DNA of 64,000 nt from Puniceicoccaceae bacterium K14 (GTDB lineage: Bacteria; Verrucomicrobiota; Verrucomicrobiia; Opitutales; Opitutaceae): assembly GCA_022538095.1 (NCBI GenBank), contig JAKYXN010000018.1, forward strand, positions 1-64,000, written 5' to 3'. A program made the position numbers and the translations under genes. A model generated the notes under the pieces. That model worked only from the letters and a program-made list of their open reading frames with translations. It did not search any database and was not told the DNA's origin. This document shows, piece by piece, positions 8,304-17,644 of this stretch (its first letter is position 1; each line of letters starts with the position of its first letter).

Positions 8304-9326
8304 TTAAGCTTTGGGAAATGCAACCAGTGGGTGGTTTGCTTTTACGTAGGCTTGGACGCGGGTACCGAATGGAATTTGATCTTCGTGGGGGAGACGAGCG
8401 TCGATTGATTCACCCGTATCGAGCTTAGCAACGTGTCGTCGCGTTTCTCCTTCGTAGGCTTGAGCGATTATTATGGCATTGCCGGGAGATTTTATTTGAA
8501 GCCCGATATCGTGAGAGCGTATCAAAATTTCTACTTCGTTAGTGCTAGAGGATTCGAATGTGTCGACTTGGATATAGGGGTGTTGGCCAAGAGCGGTTTG
8601 GACGAATCCTTCTTTTATCTTACCCCCGACGAATCGTCCGTCTCCTAGGAAGTTGGCAACAAAGCGGCTTTGGGGCGATTCATAGCATTTTTCTGGTGTA
8701 TCCACTTGTTCGAGTTTGCCTTTGTTCATAATCGCGAGGCGATCAGCTATTGTGAGCGCTTCTTCTTGGTCATGAGTCACCCAGACGGCAGTTACGCCTG
8801 CTTCTTTGATGGCTTCGCGAATTTGCACGCGAAGGTCGATTTTTAGAGCGGCATCGAGGTTGGAAAGGGGTTCGTCAAGGAGAAGGATTTTAGGCTCGTG
8901 AGCGAGTGATCGCGCAAGGGCAACGCGTTGCTTTTGGCCGCCCGATAAGGTTTCCGGCATCGCTTTTCGAAATTCTTCTAAGCCGAGTTTGGAAATCCAT
9001 TTGTCGACCAGTTTTGGGTTTTTGACGCGGAAGCCTACATTGCTTTCGACGTTTAAGTGGGGGAAAAGAGCGAAGTCTTGGAACACCATGCCTGTGCTTC
9101 GCTTTTCCGGAGGGAGCATGCCGTTGGCGACGGTGGCTTTGCCGTCGATTAGGATTTCTCCGCCAATCGGTTCTATCAATCCTGCAATGGCTCTCAGAGC
9201 GCTGCTTTTGCCGCATCCAGTCGGGCCAACAAGAGCTAGAATTTCCCCTTTACCCACTTCGATGGTGAGGTCACGCACGGCAGGCAATTCGCTATAACTA
9301 ATGTTTAAATTCTGGATCGAAAGCAT
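8304..9326 (-). CDS. fbpC: Ferric iron ABC transporter ATPase
   Basis: 340-aa ABC ATPase of the FbpC/CysA/PotA class. Visible motifs: Walker A GPTGCGKSS (34-42), Q-loop VFQDFALFPHL (81-91), signature LSGGQKQRVALARSL (127-141), Walker B ILLLDEP (147-153) and the H-loop VWVTHDQEEAL (about 180-190). The C-terminal 100 residues are a TOBE-like regulatory domain. It energises the permease FbpB, encoded 17 nt upstream in the same operon. FbpC transporters import ferric ion delivered by FbpA. The neighbouring iron receptors make Fe3+ the likely substrate, although a related anion or thiamine-type substrate cannot be excluded by motifs alone. Confidence 0.9.
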   Translation of the reverse strand: MLSIQNLNISYSELPAVRDLTIEVGKGEILALVGPTGCGKSSALRAIAGLIEPIGGEILIDGKATVANGMLPPEKRSTGMVFQDFALFPHLNVESNVGFRVKNPKLVDKWISKLGLEEFRKAMPETLSGGQKQRVALARSLAHEPKILLLDEPLSNLDAALKIDLRVQIREAIKEAGVTAVWVTHDQEEALTIADRLAIMNKGKLEQVDTPEKCYESPQSRFVANFLGDGRFVGGKIKEGFVQTALGQHPYIQVDTFESSSTNEVEILIRSHDIGLQIKSPGNAIIIAQAYEGETRRHVAKLDTGESIDARLPHEDQIPFGTRVQAYVKANHPLVAFPKA

Positions 9327-9343
9327 GTGAGCGCTGAAACAAA

Positions 9344-10876
9344 CTAAGATTCTTTGTCGGCGGCAAGCCCAAGAAGTCGCTCGCTGCGTAGAAATAGTAT
9401 CATTGCGGAGAAAGATGTCGCAATTAGCAGGAGACCTGGGATCGCGGCTTCGCCGAAATATCCGGCTTCATAGACTTGCCAAAGGCGGGTTGTAAGAGTC
9501 TCGGATCCGGTAGGTCGAAGCAACAAGGTCAAAGGTAGTTCACGCATGGCTTCTAAAAAAACCAGGGCGGCTCCGCTCAAGGCTGCGGGCATAATCAAAG
9601 GCAGTTTTATGCGTCTAAAGGTTTCAAATGGAGAGGCTCCTAAGCTACGGGCGGCCGCTGACAAGTTGTTTTCAATGCGGTCGAGTCCTTCGCGTAAGGC
9701 GCCTGTTGCGAGCGGCAGGAAGCGAAGAATATAGCCTAAAACGAGCATAGCAGTTGTTTGATACATCCAAGGCAAGCGAAGACCTACGTAAACTAAAGCG
9801 GTTCCCATAACGATACCAGGAATGCCGAATCCGAAGGAAGTGATCCGCAACATCCAGCGTCCTGTACGTCCACCCTGTGATGCGACTCTCGCGATAGGGA
9901 GGGCAAATAGCACGGCGCAGATTGCAGCAAGTGCAGCTGGTGTGACTGAATAGAGTATTGTGGAGAGCTCGAAACTGCTTGCTCCCTCGCGGTAAAGCCA
10001 GAGGACAAACATGGCAATGGGAAGCCCAACTGCGGATAGCCAAATTACACTGATCGAAGTCCAGAGACTCGTTTTGAGGATCCGGTTGGGTTTCCAGCTA
10101 AGTGATCGGCCTGCTCGTTCACGGACGGTATTCGCTTTGGATTCAAGTATCAAAACGAAGAATACAAGTAGCATAAGTTGGAGAGAAAACCAGGCTGCTT
10201 GCGATAAACCGAAGGCGTTGTATTCTACGTAGATTGCTCGGGTAAAGGTGTCTAATCCTAGAATTGCCGGGGTCGCGAAATCTGACAGAGTGTAGAGCGC
10301 TACGAGTAGGGCTCCGGCTGCAATACCTCTTCGTATCCGTGGAAGTATGATGTGAAAAAAACAACCGAGAGGGCCGAGGCCAAGCGTACGTCCTGCTTCT
10401 ACCAAACTTGCATCGAGTCGCCGCAAGGATGCTCGAACGGACAGGAGAACAAAGGGGAAGGTGTAAAGGCACATTATCCAGGATGTTCCCAGAAGCCCTC
10501 TCACCTCGAAGGGCGCGATTCCGAGAAGAGAATCGATTTCGCCGCCGGGGCCTGTTGCGGCAAAATAAGTAAAGGCTCCCAAATAACTAGGAATTGCAAG
10601 CGGGGAGACCAAAGCTGCCAGAGCTGTGCCAGCGCGGGGCAAGCGAAGGCAAGTGGTCGCGAAAGCCAAGGGAACACCAATTGCAATCGCTCCAGTGACT
10701 GTGAGGCCGGTCAAGGCAAGCGTGTTGCCCAGAATTCTAAGATTGCGTGCTCCAATCTCCAAAGGCTCTTGTTGAGCGAGAATGATTAGCACGACTATCG
10801 GCGAGAACGCTAGTAGGACGATCGGAATTGCGGGAGCGAACAAGCCCCAACGATTTATGCGCGTGCGTGAAATCAT
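9344..10876 (-). CDS. fbpB: Ferric iron ABC transporter permease, fused two-domain
   Basis: 510-aa inner-membrane permease with two tandem binding-protein-dependent permease domains (about residues 50-240 and 300-500). Each ends in an EAA-type coupling loop: EAGRTLGLGPLGCFFHIILP (about 161-180) and AARSLGASPFETFRRIKLPL (about 406-425). This duplicated layout is typical of FbpB/SfuB ferric permeases. It sits between fbpA (127-nt gap) and fbpC (17-nt gap). The hydrophobic pattern supports roughly 12 helices. It forms the channel through which FbpA-bound iron passes into the cytoplasm. Confidence 0.9.
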   Translation of the reverse strand: MISRTRINRWGLFAPAIPIVLLAFSPIVVLIILAQQEPLEIGARNLRILGNTLALTGLTVTGAIAIGVPLAFATTCLRLPRAGTALAALVSPLAIPSYLGAFTYFAATGPGGEIDSLLGIAPFEVRGLLGTSWIMCLYTFPFVLLSVRASLRRLDASLVEAGRTLGLGPLGCFFHIILPRIRRGIAAGALLVALYTLSDFATPAILGLDTFTRAIYVEYNAFGLSQAAWFSLQLMLLVFFVLILESKANTVRERAGRSLSWKPNRILKTSLWTSISVIWLSAVGLPIAMFVLWLYREGASSFELSTILYSVTPAALAAICAVLFALPIARVASQGGRTGRWMLRITSFGFGIPGIVMGTALVYVGLRLPWMYQTTAMLVLGYILRFLPLATGALREGLDRIENNLSAAARSLGASPFETFRRIKLPLIMPAALSGAALVFLEAMRELPLTLLLRPTGSETLTTRLWQVYEAGYFGEAAIPGLLLIATSFSAMILFLRSERLLGLAADKES

Positions 10877-11003
10877 GGTCTTATGAGAAAAACCGGGATG
10901 TGAAAGAATTCCGCGAAGGATGGCGACTCTGTTTTTGCAAACAATCTGATGGAGCGAGAAATGTAAGGCTCGTTGTGCGACCTGTTAGGTCTCGAACTTT
11001 TCT

Positions 11004-12038
11004 CTACAAGATGCCGGTATCTCGCAGCAGAGCCAGTGTTGGCTTCATATTTGCGAGCTTGTCTAAGTCGACTTTGGGCGGCTTTATTTCAGAAATTGGC
11101 GGTAAGCCTTTTGGAGGCTCCAGACCCGCGACTAGTGGGATTTCGTAGGCCTCTCGCGAGAGGTAACTCTGTACTTCTTTGGTTAGTAAGTAACGTAGGA
11201 AGAGGTGAGTTTCTGGCCGACTTTTCATCAGAACTACGCCAGATGCGTTGAGGAGACAGCCCGCGTCGTTGTGAGTGAAGCCCAGGGCGAGGGGGGCGTC
11301 AGGGCGTCCCTTTTTAAGCCGAAGTGAGTAGTAGTGGTTTGCCAGGCCAATGTCTAAGTCTCCACTTGCGACAGCCATGACGACATTGAGCTCGCCGGCA
11401 AATGAGCGCGCTTTGGAGCGCATAGCCCGTAACCAATCGCGAGTGGTCTTTTCTCCCTCTGTCAAGAGTAGGGCGGTTACGAACGATTGGAATGCGGCGT
11501 AGGCCGGAGCCCAACCAATTTTTAGTCCGCTATCCGGCAAATCTAAAATTGATTTGGGTAGGTCTTCGGGGGTGACGCGGTTAGTATTGTAGGGAAGGGT
11601 GCGGATACGTCCGGAGATTGGAGCCCATGATTCCCTTTGAAATTCTGGTTTTAAGAGCGTGCGAATGTTGGAGGGGAGCGGCTCGGCGTTTGCGTCGTGG
11701 ACTACGCGGCCTATCGAGCCACTGTCTATTGCCCAAAAAACGTCAGCTCGTTTGAGACCCGCTCCGGATTCGGCAACGATCGTGTTTGCCAGAGCGGAGG
11801 ACGGGCCGCGTCGGATCTTAAGTTTAAGATCTGGGTTACGTTTCTCGATCGCTTCGAGAATATCTTCGTACAAGCCTCCTTCGCCTCGTCCTAAGTAAAG
11901 GGTGATCGTTCCTTTGATCTTAGGCAGGTTTTCGACGGACTCTGCCCCCGGTATAGCATTTGTTACCGAGGCTAGGAGTTTTGATGGGCCAAGCAGTCCA
12001 GCGGCAGCGAGGGTTTTTAGGCAAGTACGGCGATTCAT
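11004..12038 (-). CDS. fbpA: Ferric iron ABC transporter substrate-binding protein
   Basis: 344-aa periplasmic binding protein of the FbpA/IdiA (extracellular solute-binding family 1) type. The N-terminus NRRTCLKTLAAAGLLG has a twin-arginine pair and looks like a Tat signal, which would mean export after folding, possibly with cofactor. The mature part has IKGTITLYLGRGEG (about residues 40-53), the usual start for this family, and GLANHYYSLRLKKG (about 234-247), whose Tyr pair corresponds to the iron-binding tyrosines of FbpA. It is encoded upstream of fbpB-fbpC and downstream of the His-rich FTR1-N-like gene. Role: capture periplasmic Fe3+ and hand it to FbpBC. Confidence 0.88.
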   Translation of the reverse strand: MNRRTCLKTLAAAGLLGPSKLLASVTNAIPGAESVENLPKIKGTITLYLGRGEGGLYEDILEAIEKRNPDLKLKIRRGPSSALANTIVAESGAGLKRADVFWAIDSGSIGRVVHDANAEPLPSNIRTLLKPEFQRESWAPISGRIRTLPYNTNRVTPEDLPKSILDLPDSGLKIGWAPAYAAFQSFVTALLLTEGEKTTRDWLRAMRSKARSFAGELNVVMAVASGDLDIGLANHYYSLRLKKGRPDAPLALGFTHNDAGCLLNASGVVLMKSRPETHLFLRYLLTKEVQSYLSREAYEIPLVAGLEPPKGLPPISEIKPPKVDLDKLANMKPTLALLRDTGIL

Positions 12039-12105
12039 TGAATAGGTTTTTAGGTTCCGTATTTTAGAAACGGACTTTCCCCTTCAAATCCAGCATTTGT
12101 TAAAT

Positions 12106-12969
12106 TTAAAATACTGAAGAACGTTTTGCTTCGGCTTCCGCGAGGAGTTTCTTTGCTTGTAGCAGGCTTTCTTTCATTGATTCGACCTTGGCTTTTGCAT
12201 CGGATACGGAGCCGCCGTCTTTGAAAATCTTTGGAAGGCCAGCATTGAATTCTAGCTCGAGTGCGGTAACGAGGTCGGCGTTACTTTGGATAAGATCTCC
12301 TTCAAGCCCCTCGAAAATATCCATGTAGGCATCGAAAACGAGTTTTTCTGCTTTCTTTGAATCTCCATCGGCGTAGGCGCTGACTGCAGATTCGAGAGCA
12401 CTGATGATGGCTTCAACAGGTTGATCGTCGGTGTCTACTGAACCGTGATCATGATCGTCGTGGCTGTGGCCATGATCTCCATGGTCAGCGTGATCGTCTT
12501 CTGAAGGATTGGCAGCGAGTACGCGTAGACCGCCAAGTCCTTGCCAGAGGGCAGCCTTTGTTTGCTCTGCTGCCTTTTTCATATCTGCGATTGGGCCTTT
12601 GGCATCGACCACGCCTTTCATCGCGTAGATGCCTTGCCAGACTGGTGGGTAAAGGTAGGGAGCTTTTGTTTCAACTACACCGTGAAAGCCGACTGATTCC
12701 CAGAGATCGACCCATGCTTTGAAAGCTGCGTCCGTATCTTTGTCTTTTCTGTATGCCTTTAGGTAATCATCCGTTTGCGTGCTCATTTTGACCAGCTCGC
12801 TTTCGAACCTATCTAAATTTTCGGCGAATGCGGCGACCAGTTCGTAGTCGATTTCGCCATTGCCGTAAACGGATGCGGAAGGAGCGAATGCACTTGCTCC
12901 TAAGAGCAATGCTGTTGTGCATAGGCGGTTAAGACCTGTAGAAATTGATGGAAGCGATAAACGTTTCAT
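12106..12969 (-). CDS. His-rich periplasmic protein like FTR1 N-terminal domain
   Basis: 287-aa exported, helical protein with a signal peptide (about residues 1-37). It resembles the extracytoplasmic N-terminal region of FTR1/EfeU-type iron permeases: the segment AYMDIFEGLEGDL followed by LVTALELEFNAGLPKIF matches their AYxxxFExxE...lE..f pattern. No permease membrane domain follows. A linker near residues 165-185 is very rich in His and Asp (HADHGDHGHSHDDHDHG), suited to binding metal. It is the first gene of the fbpABC operon (67 nt before fbpA). A likely role is a periplasmic iron-binding or iron-transfer protein feeding FbpA; this is inference, and zinc or copper binding by the His tract is possible. 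Confidence 0.65.
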   Translation of the reverse strand: MKRLSLPSISTGLNRLCTTALLLGASAFAPSASVYGNGEIDYELVAAFAENLDRFESELVKMSTQTDDYLKAYRKDKDTDAAFKAWVDLWESVGFHGVVETKAPYLYPPVWQGIYAMKGVVDAKGPIADMKKAAEQTKAALWQGLGGLRVLAANPSEDDHADHGDHGHSHDDHDHGSVDTDDQPVEAIISALESAVSAYADGDSKKAEKLVFDAYMDIFEGLEGDLIQSNADLVTALELEFNAGLPKIFKDGGSVSDAKAKVESMKESLLQAKKLLAEAEAKRSSVF

Positions 12970-13007
12970 ATGTGTGTGCCCAAATGTGCTTATTGGAAAA
13001 AGGGCGA

Positions 13008-13029
13008 ATTGTAGCCTAAATTTTACAAT
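13008..13029. promoter_or_regulatory. Inverted repeat upstream of iron transport operon
   Basis: ATTGTA (13008-13013) and TACAAT (13024-13029) form a perfect 6-bp inverted repeat with a 10-nt spacer, about 40 nt upstream of the His-rich protein start. The spacing suits a dimeric regulator. Evidence is weak because the arms are short. Confidence 0.25.
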
Positions 13030-13041
13030 GCATCAACCCCA

Positions 13042-13070
13042 AGCCGGATAAATCGTACCCTCAGCCGGAT
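13042..13070. repeat. AGCCGGAT direct repeat, 21-nt period
   Basis: AGCCGGAT occurs at 13042-13049 and again at 13063-13070. The 21-nt period equals two helical turns, as for tandem activator or repressor sites. It lies in the divergent promoter region between the iron operon and the serine hydrolase gene. Confidence 0.3.
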
Positions 13071-13216
13071 TTTGTTCTTTTATGAACTTAAGTAGAGCTC
13101 ACGAGTTTGTTGAAAAGATTTGGTAACCTAATGGTCACATCGGTAGTCTAAACTTGTTGAGATCGAAATTTGCATTTCCGCCATTTTGAACTCTGTTGAA
13201 AAGAGGAATCCCGTTT

Positions 13217-15580
13217 ATGAAAATGAAAAAATATTTAGCTCTTGTATGCTTTGGAACTTTATTAATTTCCGGATGTGGAAATGTGAATGTGGCTCATTAC
13301 GAGTCTGTTGTTGAGGGGGAGTTTTGGACTAAGTGGACTTGTCTTCAGGCTGTACCGACAGGGGATTCCAAAGCTGAATTGAAAGAGGCTTTTGACCAGG
13401 AGACTTACACAGTCGATGAGCTTTGGGATTCGGTGGAGAAGGGCGGAGTATCTATTAACAATCAAAAATACAGATGGGAGACGTATGAATCTGATCAGAA
13501 TGCGTTCTACTTCATGTATCTGCTCGAGAATCGCGAATTCGCCTATACCTATGCGCTCGCAGAAGTGCATGCCTCAGAGAGGAAAGAGCTTTATTTGGGG
13601 GTCGGAAGTGATGATGCAGTCAAGCTTTGGGTGAACGGAGAATTGGTCCATAAAAATTGGACTTTCCGAGGTACGAAAGAAGACCAAGACCTCGTACCCA
13701 TTGTTCTGGAAACGGGAGCGAATCGAGTTGTCGTTAAAATCTTGAATGGGGAATCTGGCTGGGGGATGTCGATAAGGCCACTTAACAGCGAGCAGGTGGT
13801 GATCGCTTTTGCGGATGCGGCTTCAGAAATGGATTTGGACGTTTTAGATTCAATGTTAGAATCTGGGTTCGATATTAATTCGCGTAATCAAAATGGGCTT
13901 ACTGCTTTGCATATGGCGCGATTGCTCGGACTGACAGTGAGGACGCAGCAGTTAATTGAGCGAGGAGCGGACCCTGATTTGGAAATACCAAAGCCCGAGG
14001 AGTCGATTCCTTCGTTATTGGAGAGCGTTGTTGAGTCCGAGTCTGCTGGACTTAGTTATTTGGTCGCAAAGCAAGGTAAGGTCATCAGTACCGGTGCATT
14101 TGGCATGGCGGATGTGGAAAAGGGAATTTTGCTCGATGAGAATTACAAGTTTCGAATTGGTTCGGTGACTAAGCAATTCGCCTCGGTAGCGATATTGCTG
14201 CTACAAGAAAAAGGGATGCTCTCGATTGATGATCCTCTGAGCAAGTACATTGAAGACTTTCCAAAAGGTGACGAAGTGACGCTGCGTCATTTGCTAAACC
14301 ATACATCTGGTATTCACAGTTATACAAACGAAAGAGATTTTATATCAGGAGTGACGCGTCCGGTTGCGCAAGAACGTTTGATTAATAAAATAAAGAATTT
14401 CGAATATGATTTCGAACCCGGTGTTGATTGGGCGTATAATAATTCAGGGTACTTTTTGATTGGTTATGTAATAGAGAAAGCCTCGGGTATGCCATTGGGT
14501 GAGTTCTGGAAGGCTGCTCTTTTTGAGCCTTTGGGGATGGATGATACGGGGGTGTATATTAATGGGCAAGTCTATGAAAATGAAGCCTTAGGTTATTCAC
14601 TCGAAGATGGTAATACTACGAGAGCATTGAATTGGGATATGTCTCATGCTGGGGCAGCGGGAAATTTGTATTCGACTGTGTATGACTTGTATCTTTGGAA
14701 TGAGGCTCTGTTTGGAGGAAAACTTTTAAGTGAAAGCTCCTTTAGCGATATGATCGAGCCATGTGTGCTTTCTGACGGCACTAAGGCTGAACGTTTTGGA
14801 ACTTATTATGGCTTAGGAGTAATGATATCTGATGTGCATGGTTATAAATCGATTTCGCACGGAGGTGGCTTGCAGGGTTTCTTGTCTGCACTGACTCGAT
14901 TTGTGGACGAAGAAATCACTGTCGTGACACTGAGCAATTCTCATCCTACGACGATAAAATATAGCGGTTCCTATAGCAATCAAATCGGTTTGCTCGCGAT
15001 AGATTTGCCGCCTTTGGGGACGGTTGAGATAATCGATAAGGAATTGGATACAGATTGGAGTGAGTACGTGGGACGTTATGATTACGGGCAGGCGGTCAAT
15101 ACGGTAAGCTTAGAAGACGACCAACTGTATACTCGTTTGACAGGTCAGCGAAGTTTCAAGCTCTACAATGCATCGGAGGATAAGTTCTATTTAAAGGAGG
15201 TCGTCGCTGAATGCGAATTCCAGAGAGACGGGTCAGGGAATGTTACTGGGCTGAGACACACCCAGAATGGTCGTTCGTTTATCGCCCAAAAGATGGAGCC
15301 TATCGAGGTTGTGGAAATCGATAAGGGCGTATACGAATTGTTTCTTGGCGATTACGAGCTAAATGACCAATTAACTGTAAGCATAACAAAAGATGAAGAC
15401 AAACTTTGGGCTCAAGCGACAGGGCAGGGGCGTTTCGAAATAGTTCCGGTGTCAAAATTTGAATACCAAGCTAAGGAAGTAAATGCTAAGATCGTGTTTA
15501 GCGAGAATGGTGAGGGAGAAGTCGATTCCTTTACACTTTATCAAGCGGGAGCAGTTATGAAAGCTCCGCGAATTAAGTGA
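13217..15580 (+). CDS. Lipoprotein serine hydrolase with ankyrin and beta-lactamase domains
   Basis: About 787 aa. The ATG at 13217 is chosen over 13196 because AAGAGGAA lies at the right distance and a clean lipoprotein signal ending LISGC follows. Domain order: a beta-sandwich with DDAVKLWVNGELV (a jelly-roll type common in this phylum), ankyrin repeats (LDSMLESGFDINSRNQNGLTALHMA...), then a class C beta-lactamase/esterase domain with catalytic Ser316-Val-Thr-Lys319, Tyr407-Asn-Asn and SHGGG as the HxG element. Two C-terminal repeats similar to DUF3471 follow. Such proteins act as D-Ala peptidases, esterases or amidases; antibiotic resistance should not be assumed. It is transcribed alone and converges on the S9 peptidase gene. 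Confidence 0.85.
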   Translation: MKMKKYLALVCFGTLLISGCGNVNVAHYESVVEGEFWTKWTCLQAVPTGDSKAELKEAFDQETYTVDELWDSVEKGGVSINNQKYRWETYESDQNAFYFMYLLENREFAYTYALAEVHASERKELYLGVGSDDAVKLWVNGELVHKNWTFRGTKEDQDLVPIVLETGANRVVVKILNGESGWGMSIRPLNSEQVVIAFADAASEMDLDVLDSMLESGFDINSRNQNGLTALHMARLLGLTVRTQQLIERGADPDLEIPKPEESIPSLLESVVESESAGLSYLVAKQGKVISTGAFGMADVEKGILLDENYKFRIGSVTKQFASVAILLLQEKGMLSIDDPLSKYIEDFPKGDEVTLRHLLNHTSGIHSYTNERDFISGVTRPVAQERLINKIKNFEYDFEPGVDWAYNNSGYFLIGYVIEKASGMPLGEFWKAALFEPLGMDDTGVYINGQVYENEALGYSLEDGNTTRALNWDMSHAGAAGNLYSTVYDLYLWNEALFGGKLLSESSFSDMIEPCVLSDGTKAERFGTYYGLGVMISDVHGYKSISHGGGLQGFLSALTRFVDEEITVVTLSNSHPTTIKYSGSYSNQIGLLAIDLPPLGTVEIIDKELDTDWSEYVGRYDYGQAVNTVSLEDDQLYTRLTGQRSFKLYNASEDKFYLKEVVAECEFQRDGSGNVTGLRHTQNGRSFIAQKMEPIEVVEIDKGVYELFLGDYELNDQLTVSITKDEDKLWAQATGQGRFEIVPVSKFEYQAKEVNAKIVFSENGEGEVDSFTLYQAGAVMKAPRIK

Positions 15581-15628
15581 AACGCGTGGCAGTCAAAGAA
15601 TAATTGCTTAGCTAGGATAGTTCTCAAG

Positions 15629-17575
15629 TTAATTTGAGCCTATATGTTCAGCAAGAAACTCCTCGATTTTGGAATAAGCTTTCACGTTGTCTTTGAGGCT
15701 GGCGATGGAGTGGCTTTGCCAGCTCATAAAGAATGTTTCCGGTTTGTTGTCGTTTTTTGTCAGTTCTTTGGCGAGCTTACGAGATTGGGTATGGGAAACG
15801 ATTCTATCGGATCTGCCGTGGATGAGGAAAACGGGAACTTTTATTTTATCGGTATGATAAATTGGAGAAATCGATTTTATGTAAGCTTCTTCGCTTTTGG
15901 GATCGCCCAATGTTTCAACCCAACTGTCGTAAGCATATGTTCCTTGGCGTTGTTTCCAGAAGCGGCTTTTCCAGTTGTCCATTTGTTTTTCGATATCAAA
16001 GACTCCCGCCATGGAAATAGCGCATTGGTAGAGATCCGGGTCAAAGGCAGCTGAAGCAATTGCAGCATAGCCCCCGAAACTTGCTCCCATGATCGCGAGG
16101 CGTTCAGGATCTGCGATTCCTCCTTTAACAAGGTGGCGGGTGGCTTCTGATAGATCGTCAACCATCCCTTTGAAGTCTCCGCTATATTCATCAGTAATTT
16201 TTCGAGAATAACCAGTTGAGCCACGGAAATTTAGTTGAAGAACCGCATAGCCTCGATTCGCAAGGAACTGCGTTACAGAATCAAACCCCCAAGTGTCCCG
16301 TGCCCATGGACCACCATGAGCCAAGGTTATCATTGGGTAGGGGCCTTCTTCTTTGGGGCCAGGAAGTGTTACATAACCTTCCAGCTTAAGGCCGTCTCGC
16401 ATTTTCATATTCAACACAAGTTGTTTCGCCATGTCACTTGGATTGATCCAAGATCGCGTGCTATCTTTAAGCAATACGGCATTGGCCTCTAGGTCGATTA
16501 TACGATAATTGCCAGGCACGCGATCAGAGTAAGCATAGACTACAATTCGTTTACGGTCCTTATCTGTATCTATTATCAAATTCACTGAGTCTTTGAATGT
16601 GGAGTCCAATTTCAATTGGAGTTCCTTGTACTCAGGGTCGAACCACACTATTTGAGGTCCTTTCCCTTGATACCTGAGGCCCACTACCTGTTCCAATTTC
16701 TTGCAATACCGAAGGCTACAATTACTATAGAGATCGTATTCTTTGACGGTGAAAATTGGTTCACTCAGAGTTTTGTCCTTTAGAAAATAATGATACAGGC
16801 TAGCTGTTTGGTCGCCTTCTTTGTAACCGACGACCCAATACGCATTTTTGGCTTCGTCAAATTCTAGCGCTTTCGCTTTCACCAGATCTGTATGGGCGGT
16901 TGGTTTAATCTCTTTCCAAGGGCTGTCGTTGTTGATTCGGTGCAAAAGCACTTCCTGCCCATCGCGATAAACAGTTGCTTCGATTATATCTCCGGACGAG
17001 TTTGTGTCCAATCCGAGAATTTTTCCTTCGAGGCCTTTTTTTAACGGCACCGTACGCACTAAGCCGCTTTCAATATTGTATTTCACTAGGCGTTGCCCAC
17101 CTTCTATGGCATCAACGATCCAGACCAAAATATGTTTGGGGTCGTCAATGAGTGTATCGATGATTCGAACTACGTCGCCTCTGTTCAGAACTTCGACCTT
17201 TTGCGTGCCGCGTTTCAAAGAATAGATACCGCTCGCGTAAATATTGTCTTTAATAACAGAAAGAACCATATGTTCGTTGCTTGCCCATTCGACTCGATTT
17301 ACATCTTGGCTTGCGGAACCTCGCACGCCTTTGACTTCCATTGTGTCGATATTTATAGTGACGGCAGATTTTATGTCTTTGTATGGGGTAATGCATCCAA
17401 CAAATTTCCCATCCGGAGAAATTCGCATGTTTGATATCGTTGGCTCTTTGAAGAAGTCTTCAATTGGTAACTTCTTAGTGGCATATCCTTGTGCCATTAT
17501 TATGAAACCGAGAATGCAGAAAAGAAATTTAAGGTTAGTCTTTAGTTTGGTGTGAGGGGAACAGGAGCAAGGCAT
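15629..17575 (-). CDS. S9 family peptidase (prolyl oligopeptidase-like)
   Basis: 648-aa exported peptidase: a signal peptide within the first 33 residues, an N-terminal beta-propeller-like region, and a C-terminal alpha/beta hydrolase domain. The nucleophile motif GASFGGYA places catalytic Ser at 499; Asp590 in GRSDR and His622 in SWQSHS complete the triad. LAHGGPWARDTWGFD is the conserved S9C oxyanion region. These enzymes release dipeptides or acyl-amino acids from short peptides, probably in the periplasm here. The N-terminal MPCSCSPHTK extension may not be translated; a start nearer the hydrophobic segment is possible. The family is certain; the precise substrate is unknown. Confidence 0.9.
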   Translation of the reverse strand: MPCSCSPHTKLKTNLKFLFCILGFIIMAQGYATKKLPIEDFFKEPTISNMRISPDGKFVGCITPYKDIKSAVTINIDTMEVKGVRGSASQDVNRVEWASNEHMVLSVIKDNIYASGIYSLKRGTQKVEVLNRGDVVRIIDTLIDDPKHILVWIVDAIEGGQRLVKYNIESGLVRTVPLKKGLEGKILGLDTNSSGDIIEATVYRDGQEVLLHRINNDSPWKEIKPTAHTDLVKAKALEFDEAKNAYWVVGYKEGDQTASLYHYFLKDKTLSEPIFTVKEYDLYSNCSLRYCKKLEQVVGLRYQGKGPQIVWFDPEYKELQLKLDSTFKDSVNLIIDTDKDRKRIVVYAYSDRVPGNYRIIDLEANAVLLKDSTRSWINPSDMAKQLVLNMKMRDGLKLEGYVTLPGPKEEGPYPMITLAHGGPWARDTWGFDSVTQFLANRGYAVLQLNFRGSTGYSRKITDEYSGDFKGMVDDLSEATRHLVKGGIADPERLAIMGASFGGYAAIASAAFDPDLYQCAISMAGVFDIEKQMDNWKSRFWKQRQGTYAYDSWVETLGDPKSEEAYIKSISPIYHTDKIKVPVFLIHGRSDRIVSHTQSRKLAKELTKNDNKPETFFMSWQSHSIASLKDNVKAYSKIEEFLAEHIGSN

Positions 17576-17644
17576 TCGTTGATGGTTTTATTTTTTCTAA
17601 GCTGGTGACAATAAAAAAGATACTTTATTGAACTAGGAAAATGA

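Noticed and set aside
10352-10789. Long plus-strand frame opposite fbpB
   Set aside because: It is a shadow of the permease gene, which has clear domain motifs on the other strand.
13217-15580. Antibiotic resistance beta-lactamase
   Set aside because: Lipoprotein with ankyrin and DUF3471-like parts fits the broad serine-hydrolase class, not a dedicated beta-lactamase.
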